The notes beneath the pieces are model-generated. The model ran no database searches. It saw only the letters and a program-made list of their open reading frames with translations, and was not told the origin of the DNA. This document shows positions 25,351-30,853 of a stretch of 30,853 bases of DNA, in pieces. This stretch comes from an uncultured Desulfovibrio sp. (GTDB lineage Bacteria; Desulfobacterota; Desulfovibrionia; Desulfovibrionales; Desulfovibrionaceae): NCBI GenBank assembly GCA_900553145.1, contig USCL01000009.1, positions 1-30,853 of the forward strand, read 5' to 3'. The position numbers and the translations under genes were made by a program. Position 1 is the stretch's first letter. The number at the start of each line of letters is the position of its first letter.

Positions 25351-25667
25351 TGCCCCGCCCCTTCGTCCTTCGCGGCGCGGGAAACGGCGTAGCATCCCAC
25401 ATGGCGGTTCATGACCGGCTCAAGGAGGCGCGCGCCGATGAGGCTCCCCGCCACGCAGCACAGGCTGATGAAGATGCCGCGCGCGCCGATGGTATCCATC
25501 TGCGACATGAGATGGTCGTCGGCCCCGAGCGCGAGGCCGAGCAGGAGCAGGAGGATGCGGACGGACCACGTGAGCACCTGATCGGTGAGCCTGATGACGA
25601 AGGGCCTCCTGCGGAGCAGGAAACCCACGGGAACCCCGAGGATAAGACAACCCATTTCCACGATCAT
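25347..25667 (-). CDS. LysO-type lysine exporter, N-terminal half (separate gene)
   Basis: A 106-residue membrane protein with three hydrophobic segments, corresponding to the N-terminal Lys_export region. It shows a first helix (GCLILGVPVGFLL), a basic RRRP loop, VRILLLLLGLALGADD, and GIFISLCCVAGSLIGARLL. The terminal ATGA overlap with the next gene shows a two-subunit arrangement rather than a frameshift: each half has its own start and the split falls in a loop. ATG 25667 has AAGGAG ten bases upstream. A strong promoter candidate lies at 25706-25734. No lysine riboswitch fits in the short leader. Confidence 0.82.
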   Translation of the reverse strand: MIVEMGCLILGVPVGFLLRRRPFVIRLTDQVLTWSVRILLLLLGLALGADDHLMSQMDTIGARGIFISLCCVAGSLIGARLLEPVMNRHVGCYAVSRAAKDEGAGQ

Positions 25668-25705
25668 GCGACGATTTCTCCTTTATCACTACGAAAAAGC
25701 TGATT

Positions 25706-25734
25706 ATCATACCCGACGTGCCCCGTTGGGTCAA
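25706..25734 (-). promoter_or_regulatory. Sigma-70 promoter for the lysine exporter genes
   Basis: On the minus strand TTGACC (25734-25729), 17 bases, TATGAT (25711-25706); five of six positions match in each box. It lies about 40 bases before the start of the N-terminal LysO gene and back to back with the promoter at 25766. Confidence 0.65.
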
Positions 25735-25765
25735 TAATGCGGGCGCGGGGCGCCGTACCCCTTCG

Positions 25766-25794
25766 TTGACCCTTTCCGCCGCCGCCTGTATAGG
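25766..25794 (+). promoter_or_regulatory. Sigma-70 promoter for the methyltransferase-nikR pair
   Basis: TTGACC (25766-25771), 17 bases, TATAGG (25789-25794). Transcription would begin near 25800, which makes the ATG at 25803 almost leaderless and favours a later start for the first gene. Confidence 0.55.
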
Positions 25795-25853
25795 TCATAC
25801 ACATGACTTACAATGCTGTGCCGGGCCTTCCGGCGCGGCAGGGACGGAAAACG

Positions 25854-26534
25854 GTGAACGAATCTCAGGATACGCCCTCTCCCAAGGGGAGTTGGCAGCC
25901 TTTTTTGACGGTGGAGGCCTGCGGGCGGGACTGGAGGCTGGAGCGCGCCGCCGACATGGAAACCCTGTGGGAGGCCATGACCGAGTTTACGGAAGACGAG
26001 CGCCTGCCCTACTGGACGGAGCTTTGGCCTTCCAGCCTTGTGCTTGCCGACTGGCTGTACCAGCGGCGCGAGAGCCTGCGCGGCCAGCCCTGCCTTGATC
26101 TCGGATGCGGGATCGGTTTGACGGCGCTGGTGGGCCAGTGGCTCGGCGCGAACGTCATCGGCATGGACTATGAGCCCGAAGCCCTGCATTTCGCGCGGCG
26201 CAACGCGGAACACAACGCCGTCCCTCAGCCGCTTTGGACGGTCATGGACTGGCGCAGGCCCGCCGTGAAGCGCCGTAGCCTGCGGTTCATCTGGGGCGGG
26301 GACATCATGTACGAGCAGCGTTTCGCCGCGCCCGTGCTGGATTTTATGGAGTATGCGCTTGCTGAGGGCGGCGCGGCGTGGGTCGCCGAACCGAGCCGGG
26401 CCGTCTACGACACGTTCCGCAGCATGCTCGTCAATCGCCGCTGGGCCGGGCGCTGCGTCTGGGAAAAGAACATAGAGGCCCTGTATCCGCAGGAACGGCC
26501 CGTTCCCGTGCGGATCTGGGAAATTCACCGATAG
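25854..26534 (+). CDS. Class I SAM-dependent methyltransferase (METTL/nicotinamide-N-methyltransferase-like)
   Basis: A 226-residue cytoplasmic methyltransferase. SAM motif I is CLDLGCGIGLTAL, followed by the acidic strand NVIGMDYEPEAL and a post-motif WGGDIMYE that resembles the D-x-x-Y signature of the protein-lysine/NNMT-like branch. The preceding LPYWTELWPSSLVLADWL is also typical of that branch (Trp-x-x-x-x-x-Leu region). The substrate is unknown; a protein lysine is a guess. GTG 25854 is chosen because the promoter places transcription start near 25800; ATG 25803 would add 17 residues and is possible. nikR follows after 11 bases, so the two are probably cotranscribed. Confidence 0.75.
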   Translation: MNESQDTPSPKGSWQPFLTVEACGRDWRLERAADMETLWEAMTEFTEDERLPYWTELWPSSLVLADWLYQRRESLRGQPCLDLGCGIGLTALVGQWLGANVIGMDYEPEALHFARRNAEHNAVPQPLWTVMDWRRPAVKRRSLRFIWGGDIMYEQRFAAPVLDFMEYALAEGGAAWVAEPSRAVYDTFRSMLVNRRWAGRCVWEKNIEALYPQERPVPVRIWEIHR

Positions 26535-26545
26535 AGGATGCGACA

Positions 26546-26965
26546 ATGGGAGAAACGGTTCGTTTCGGCGTTTCGTTGGATAGCGATCTGCTGGAGAAAT
26601 TTGATGCCCTGTGCGAACGGCAGGGCTGCCCAAGCCGTTCCGAGGCGTTGCGCGACATTATCCGCGACGCGCTGGTGCAGGATTCGCTGCATTCCGAGAC
26701 GGCGGACGCGGCGGGCGTGCTGAGTTTGATTTATGATCATCATGTCCGCGATCTGTCCCGCAAGCTGACGGAGCGGCAGCACGACGCGCACGGGCTCATC
26801 GTGACGACGCTCCATGTGCACTTGGATCATCACAATTGTCTGGAAATTTTGGTGCTCAAAGGCAAGGCCGGGGAACTCCGTGAGCTTGCCGATCAGCTCC
26901 GCGCCATCCGCGGCGTCACCCACGGGACGTTTTCGATCACCGCCATCGGCGAGGATTTGCCGTAG
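26546..26965 (+). CDS. nikR: Nickel-responsive regulator NikR
   Basis: NikR is a tetrameric ribbon-helix-helix repressor controlled by Ni2+. The 139 residues show the RHH domain (VRFGVSLDSDLLEKFDAL, with SRSEALRDIIRDAL as second helix) and the ACT-like C-terminal domain with the complete high-affinity nickel site: His79, His90, His92 and Cys98. Their spacing is identical to His76/87/89/Cys95 of E. coli. Typical targets are nickel importers or hydrogenase/urease genes; none is visible in the window. ATG 26546 has GAGG upstream. It probably shares the promoter of the methyltransferase. Confidence 0.94.
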   Translation: MGETVRFGVSLDSDLLEKFDALCERQGCPSRSEALRDIIRDALVQDSLHSETADAAGVLSLIYDHHVRDLSRKLTERQHDAHGLIVTTLHVHLDHHNCLEILVLKGKAGELRELADQLRAIRGVTHGTFSITAIGEDLP

Positions 26966-26989
26966 CGTTGAAGGAACGCAAGGAAGAAT

Positions 26990-27042
26990 CGGGGAGGGGC
27001 GGGAGAAGCCCTTCTTCAGAAGGGGCCTCCCGCCCCTCCCCG
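26990..27042. repeat. 53-base hairpin element after nikR (dispersed palindrome family)
   Basis: Perfect 16-base arms (26990-27005 and 27027-27042; left arm CGGGGAGGGGCGGGAG) enclose a second stem CCCTTCT/AGAAGGG around the core CTTCTTCAGAAG. Together they form one nearly uninterrupted hairpin 25 bases past the nikR stop. There is no U-tract. The rest of the 256-base gap before folE2 holds no gene. Confidence 0.8.
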
Positions 27043-27221
27043 AACCCCTCCCCACCCTCTCCGAAGACGTTTTGTTGGTGGGGAGGCTGCGCGTCCGGAA
27101 TCCCGCTGGATGTGGGATTGTCAGTACGCAGGACGGCCGCAAGTGGGGGCGTAGATAAAAAAGAGCCTCTGCACAGCCGGAATGACGTTTTTGTTGTCTG
27201 GCTGTAAGATAAAGGAAGAGA

Positions 27222-28001
27222 ATGGAAGACGTACAGAACAGTCCGGCTCCGGTGGCGCTGCCCATCGACCGGGTAGGGGTCAAGGGGTTGAAGCTGCCTT
27301 TGCTGGTGCGGGATCGCGCGCAGGGGACGCAGCATACGGTCGCCAACGTGGACATCAGCGTGGATCTGCCCGCCGCGTTCAAGGGCACGCACATGAGCCG
27401 CTTCGTGCAGGCCCTGTCGAACTGGACCGAGGAATTGGACTACGCGGCGATGAAGCGCCTGCTCGAGGACGTGCGGAAACGCCTGAACGCCCGCCGGGCG
27501 CATATCGTATTCCATTTTCCGTATTTTGTGCAGAAGAACGCCCCCGCGACGTCCTGCCCCGGCATTCTGCCTTACGAGTGCAGGCTGACCGGCGAGCTGC
27601 CCGAAGAGGGCAAGCCTTCGTTCCTGCTCGAAGTGACGGTCCCCGTGATGACCGTGTGCCCATGCTCGAAGGCCATCAGCCGCGAAGGCGCGCACAGCCA
27701 GCGGGCCGACGTGCGCATGGCCGTTCAGATGCGCGGATTCTGCTGGATCGAGGATTTCATCGAGATTGCCGAGGCGTCCGGCTCCTCGCCCGTGTATTCG
27801 CTGCTCAAGCGTGAAGACGAGAAGTTCGTGACCGAAGACGCCTTTTCGCGGCCAACGTTCGTTGAGGACGTGGTGCGCAACGTCGCCAGCCGCCTTGCCG
27901 AGCACCCCCATGTGGGCGGTTTCCGCGTCGAGGTCGAGAGCTACGAGTCCATCCATGCCCACAACGCTTTCGCCTGCATCGAGCATGGCGTGGCACTGTA
28001 G
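27222..28001 (+). CDS. folE2: GTP cyclohydrolase IB (FolE2)
   Basis: FolE2 converts GTP to 7,8-dihydroneopterin triphosphate, the first step of folate (and queuosine precursor) synthesis. It is the metal-flexible alternative to the zinc enzyme FolE and is often induced under zinc limitation. The 259 residues begin with the family's IDRVGVKGLKLPLLVRD. They contain the tunnelling-fold strands (TVANVDISVDLP, THMSRFVQAL) and the metal/catalytic CPCSK motif at 146-150, preceded by VTVPVMTV, with a C-terminal SYESIHAHNAFACIEHG segment. AAAGGAAGAG lies just upstream of ATG 27222. It stands alone, with a terminator at 28144. Confidence 0.95.
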   Translation: MEDVQNSPAPVALPIDRVGVKGLKLPLLVRDRAQGTQHTVANVDISVDLPAAFKGTHMSRFVQALSNWTEELDYAAMKRLLEDVRKRLNARRAHIVFHFPYFVQKNAPATSCPGILPYECRLTGELPEEGKPSFLLEVTVPVMTVCPCSKAISREGAHSQRADVRMAVQMRGFCWIEDFIEIAEASGSSPVYSLLKREDEKFVTEDAFSRPTFVEDVVRNVASRLAEHPHVGGFRVEVESYESIHAHNAFACIEHGVAL

Positions 28002-28143
28002 GGAACGTTTTTCAGAAGAGGGCCATGTCTTAAGGAGATGGAGGAGAGCGTTTTTCAACGCCCGTGCCCCTCAAGGCCGACTGATGGACCCTATCGGATG
28101 CCTCCGTCCGCAAGGAGAAGGCGCAGCCCTTTTGAAAAAGAAG

Positions 28144-28176
28144 ACCGCCTGAACGCAAGCCGTTCGGGCGGTTTTT
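28144..28176 (+). terminator. Intrinsic terminator after folE2
   Basis: ACCGCCTGAACG pairs with CGTTCGGGCGGT (one G-U pair, five-base loop), followed by a T-run. It is 142 bases past the folE2 stop; the intervening bases show no convincing gene. Confidence 0.85.
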
Positions 28177-28184
28177 GTTTCATA

Positions 28185-28221
28185 AAAAAGGTGCCGCACT
28201 TTTTACATGCGGCGCCTTTTT
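28185..28221 (-). terminator. Bidirectional intrinsic terminator after pyk
   Basis: AAAAAGGTGCCGCA (28185-28198) pairs with TGCGGCGCCTTTTT (28208-28221) with one wobble. The A and T runs make it work on both strands. On the minus strand it ends the pyk transcript 50 bases past its stop; on the plus strand it backs up the folE2 terminator. Confidence 0.88.
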
Positions 28222-28236
28222 AAATGTTGTTACTAT

Positions 28237-28263
28237 AAGGTACTTTTGTCGGGGAGGTACCTT
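28237..28263. repeat. Small inverted repeat next to the pyk stop
   Basis: Perfect 7-base arms AAGGTAC and GTACCTT with a 13-base spacer, nine bases past the pyk stop. It may form an extra 3' stem in the pyk mRNA. No other function is suggested. Confidence 0.4.
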
Positions 28264-28271
28264 GGCAAACG

Positions 28272-29690
28272 CTATTTCCTATAGATTTTCACAAGGTTGG
28301 TGCCGCGGGGCTGCGGGGAAGAGGAGGTGGGCTGTCCGGCGGTGATGACCACATCTTCGCCGAGGCCGAACAGCGAGGACGAGGCGATGAAGCGTTCGGC
28401 GCGGGCGAGGTGGCCCACATTGTCGTTCCCGACTTGATGCGGGAGCACGCCCCACGAGAAGTTCAGGGCCTTGAGGCTGGTCACGTCGGGGGTCAGCGCG
28501 TGGACGGTCTGTACCGGGCGGCGTGCGGACAGCAGGCGCGCCGACGTGCCGGAAAGGCTGTGCGCCACAATGGACTTGGCGTTGGCCTTCTGGGCCAGCA
28601 GACAGGCTGCGTAGGCGAGGAATTCGGCGGTGCCGTCGTTCTCGGGCTCGGCGATGCGGCGGGTTTCGGCCATGAGCTCCTCGGCCTTGGAGGCTATTTC
28701 GCTCATGAACTGCACCGTTTCCACGGGATAGTTGCCCATGGCGGTTTCTTCGGAAAGCATCACGCAGTCGGCGCCGTCCAGCACGGCATTGGCGACGTCC
28801 GTGGTTTCGGCGCGGGTCGGGGAGGGGCTGGACACCATCGAAAGCAGCATCTGCGTGGCGACGATGACCGGCTTGGCCGCCCGGTTGCAGGCCCGGATGA
28901 TGCGTTTCTGCATGGCCGGGAGCTCCGGCAGCGGGCACTCGATGCCGAGGTCGCCGCGGGCCACCATAACAACGTCGACTTCCTTGAGGATCGCGTCGAG
29001 CCGATCCACGGCGTTGCGGCGTTCGAGCTTGGCGATCACCGGGATGTCACGCTCGCTGTGGCTGCGGATGATCGATTTGGCTTCGCGGATGTCCTCGGGC
29101 GACTGCACGAAGGAGAGCGCCACGGCGTCCACCCCGAGGGCGAGGCCGTCCACAAGATCCTTCTTGTCCTTTTCGGTAAGCGCGGGCAGCGGGATGGACT
29201 TGCCGGGCAGCGCCAGCCCCTTGCGCGAGGTGACAATGCCGTTGTTGTTGGCTTCGAGCTTGAAGAGGCCGTCCTCGCGGTGTTCGCACACGCGGAACTG
29301 CAGGGTGCCGTCGGCGAGCACGAGGCGGTCGCCCTGTTCGAGCTCGGCAAAAATTTCGGGATGATCAAAAGGGATATACGGCAACCCATCGTTGCACATC
29401 TGCGAGGAGGGGCCGAGCAGCAGCTGATCGCCCTTGAGCACGTTCAGGGAACCTTCGTTGGGGAAGGTGCCGATGCGGATCTTGGGCCCCGACAGATCCT
29501 GAAGGATGGTGATGGGCGTCTTGTGGACGACTTCCAGTTCACGGATCATCTTGATGAGGTCGACGAAGGAGGAACTGTCGCCGTGGGAGAAATTAAGGCG
29601 GAAAATCCGGACGCCTGCCGCGATCAGTTTGGAGAGGACGTCACGCTTGTTGGACGCGGGGCCGATGGTTGCCAGAATTTTGGTTTTCAT
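28272..29690 (-). CDS. pyk: Pyruvate kinase
   Basis: Pyruvate kinase makes pyruvate and ATP from phosphoenolpyruvate at the end of glycolysis. The 472-residue protein has the barrel motifs TIGPAS (8-13), RLNFSHG (31-37), QDLSGPKIRIG (64-74), the B domain, SFVQSPEDI, the catalytic lysine region VIAKLERRNAV, and VMVARGDLGIE with the metal-binding acid residues. MLSEETAMGNYPVE and a C-terminal allosteric-type domain follow. ATG 29690 has AAGGA upstream; the longer frame to 30659 is antisense to eutJ and not coding. The divergent 300-base spacer carries a TTGACA on the minus strand (29833-29828) but no good -10 at the right distance. Confidence 0.96.
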   Translation of the reverse strand: MKTKILATIGPASNKRDVLSKLIAAGVRIFRLNFSHGDSSSFVDLIKMIRELEVVHKTPITILQDLSGPKIRIGTFPNEGSLNVLKGDQLLLGPSSQMCNDGLPYIPFDHPEIFAELEQGDRLVLADGTLQFRVCEHREDGLFKLEANNNGIVTSRKGLALPGKSIPLPALTEKDKKDLVDGLALGVDAVALSFVQSPEDIREAKSIIRSHSERDIPVIAKLERRNAVDRLDAILKEVDVVMVARGDLGIECPLPELPAMQKRIIRACNRAAKPVIVATQMLLSMVSSPSPTRAETTDVANAVLDGADCVMLSEETAMGNYPVETVQFMSEIASKAEELMAETRRIAEPENDGTAEFLAYAACLLAQKANAKSIVAHSLSGTSARLLSARRPVQTVHALTPDVTSLKALNFSWGVLPHQVGNDNVGHLARAERFIASSSLFGLGEDVVITAGQPTSSSPQPRGTNLVKIYRK

Positions 29691-29710
29691 CAAGAAATCC
29701 TTTTGTGCCG

Positions 29711-29730
29711 GCCTTTCAGAGCAGAAAGGC
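29711..29730 (-). other. Hairpin just upstream of the pyk ribosome site
   Basis: Perfect 7-base arms GCCTTTC and GAAAGGC with a six-base loop, ending about ten bases before the AAGGA of pyk in the minus-strand mRNA. It may affect pyk translation or mRNA stability; this is inference from position. Confidence 0.45.
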
Positions 29731-29877
29731 ACGGGTCGTCCGCCGTGCTCCGGCGATGATCGGAATTGGGTGGCCTTGTGAGGCGTGGAGACACACTTAA
29801 CGTGTTTTTCCTGCGGTTTTCCTTCTCTGTCAAGTCCCTTGGAGGAACGGTGCTGGGAAGGGGAAAACGGTATCGCC

Positions 29878-29907
29878 TTGACTCGGGTTCCGCCCGCGCC
29901 GTATACA
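29878..29907 (+). promoter_or_regulatory. Sigma-70 promoter candidate for the eutJ-like gene
   Basis: TTGACT (29878-29883), 18 bases, TATACA (29902-29907); five and four-to-five positions match. It lies about 80 bases before the gene start, in the spacer divergent from pyk. Confidence 0.55.
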
Positions 29908-29990
29908 GTTGAGGGCGACTTTTCCTTTTGAAACGAAGCGCCGGCGGCCAACGCGGCGTTGTTTTTCCATTTAACGACGGCTGGAGCATG

Positions 29991-30815
29991 ATGAAGCAGA
30001 TTGCATGGGAAGAAGTGATGAAGCGGCTGGAAGTGGCCTCGAGGATTTGCAACGACGCCTCTCCGGTTCAGGTGGAAGGGCCGATTCATGTCGGCGTCGA
30101 CCTCGGTACGGCCGACGTGGTGGTCATGGCGGTGGACGGCAACGGGGTGCCCGTGTCGGCGTTCCTTGAGTGGGCCACCGTCGTGCGTGACGGCGTGGTT
30201 GTGGATTACCACGGCGCGATCACCATCGTGAAGCGGCTTGTGAGCATGACGGAAGAGCGTCTTGGCCGGAAGGTCACCGAGGCGTCCACCTCCTATCCTC
30301 CCGGAACGGACGCCCGGCTTTCCATAAATATTCTGGATGCCGCCAACCTGCGCCTTGTCAGCACGGCGGACGAGCCGAGCTGCCTTGCGCGCCTTGCCAA
30401 GCTCGATCGGGCGGCTGTCGTGGACATCGGGGGCGGCACGACCGGCACGGCGATCATCGCCGACGGCAAGGTCATCGATTCCGTTGACGACGCCACCGGC
30501 GGGCATCACGTCACCCTCGCCATGTCCGGCGCGCTTTCCGTGCCCTACGAGGACGCCGAGCTCAAGAAGCGCGGCAAGGACAACCGCCAGTACGCGCCCA
30601 TCGTAAAGCCGGTGTTCGAGCGTATTTCCGACATCGTGAAGGCCCACATTTCCGGCCATGCCGTGGATACCGTTTATCTCACCGGCGGCACGTGCTGCTT
30701 CCCCGGCATCGCGCCCCTGTTTGAGAAGGAGCTCGGCATCAAGGTCGAGTGCCCCGATTATCCCCTGTTGCTCACCCCTCTCGCCATTGCGTGTTTGCCG
30801 CTGATGGAGGGGTAG
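29991..30815 (+). CDS. eutJ: EutJ-like ethanolamine-utilisation chaperone (actin/Hsp70 ATPase fold)
   Basis: A 274-residue protein of the actin/Hsp70/sugar-kinase fold, close to the usual EutJ length of about 278. It shows the phosphate-1 loop GVDLGTADVV (from residue 35), the phosphate-2 loop VVDIGGGTTGTAI (DIGGG at 145-149) and an adenosine-binding YLTGGTCCFPGI segment. EutJ is thought to act as a chaperone for enzymes of bacterial microcompartments, but its role is poorly defined. ATG 29991 is chosen because GGAG lies four bases before it; ATG 29988 adds one Met. No other microcompartment gene is visible here, and a palindromic repeat begins eight bases after the stop. Confidence 0.85.
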   Translation: MKQIAWEEVMKRLEVASRICNDASPVQVEGPIHVGVDLGTADVVVMAVDGNGVPVSAFLEWATVVRDGVVVDYHGAITIVKRLVSMTEERLGRKVTEASTSYPPGTDARLSINILDAANLRLVSTADEPSCLARLAKLDRAAVVDIGGGTTGTAIIADGKVIDSVDDATGGHHVTLAMSGALSVPYEDAELKKRGKDNRQYAPIVKPVFERISDIVKAHISGHAVDTVYLTGGTCCFPGIAPLFEKELGIKVECPDYPLLLTPLAIACLPLMEG

Positions 30816-30822
30816 GAAGAAC

Positions 30823-30853
30823 TGGGGAAGGGAGGGAAAACCTTTCTTCAGAA
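30823..30853. repeat. Left half of a palindromic repeat, cut by window end
   Basis: The sequence starts TGGGGAAGGGAGGGAAAA and runs into CCTTTCTTCAGAA, matching the arm style and the CTTCTTCAGAAG core of the element at 26990. The right arm should lie just beyond the window. It may end the eutJ transcript. Confidence 0.5.

Noticed and set aside
28038..28223. Small frame after folE2
   Set aside because: The terminators at 28144 and 28185 lie inside it and its AAGGAG touches the ATG directly, so it is unlikely to be translated.
28410..29759. 449-codon plus-strand frame over pyruvate kinase
   Set aside because: Antisense shadow of pyk with no own signals.

Overview
The window is high-G+C DNA with tightly packed bacterial housekeeping genes. 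The gene content and order suggest a Gram-negative sulfate/sulfite reducer of the Desulfovibrionaceae (Desulfovibrio/Bilophila type). Clues are a FtsI with a PASTA tail, a meso-diaminopimelate-type MurE, the order rpsU-yqeY-mutS2-dnaG-rpoD, NikR, GTP cyclohydrolase IB and an EutJ-like chaperone. This assignment is inference from gene content; no rRNA or tRNA gene was seen.

Layout. (1) 1-7861, plus strand: the start of the division and cell-wall (dcw) cluster, mraZ (cut by the window edge), rsmH, ftsL, ftsI, murE, murF, mraY. Most junctions overlap by a few bases, so this reads as one operon. It stops after mraY; murD, ftsW and murG do not follow. (2) 7862-10550: hairpin-rich spacer, then an EF-G-like GTPase on the minus strand with an altered switch II motif and a structured leader, divergent from rsmA. 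(3) 10556-12359: rsmA, an HU-family DNA-binding protein, a 68-residue membrane protein and rpsU. (4) 12611-19368: yqeY, mutS2, dnaG and rpoD, a version of the macromolecular-synthesis operon with a terminator/attenuator after rpsU and a possible internal promoter before dnaG. (5) 19387-19939: a small island of lower G+C with a divergent gene pair, an XRE regulator and an 80-residue unknown, sharing a 64-bp promoter region with a near-palindromic operator candidate. (6) 20137-25667, minus strand: a canonical EF-G, a shortened histidinol-dehydrogenase-like protein, an exported protein of unknown function and a two-gene LysO-type lysine exporter. (7) 25766-28001, plus strand: a small methyltransferase with nikR, then folE2. 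(8) 28144-30853: two back-to-back terminators, pyruvate kinase on the minus strand and a divergent eutJ-like gene.

Genes acting together: MurE, MurF and MraY carry out consecutive cytoplasmic and first membrane steps of peptidoglycan precursor synthesis. FtsI cross-links septal peptidoglycan and FtsL scaffolds the divisome. RpsU, YqeY, the two EF-G proteins and RsmA concern translation. DnaG, MutS2 and RpoD cover replication, recombination/ribosome rescue and transcription.

The least explained parts are the XRE/80-residue pair, the HisD-like remnant, the exported orphan, the eutJ gene without visible microcompartment neighbours, and a family of long GC-rich palindromes centred on a CTTCTTCAGAAG-like core.
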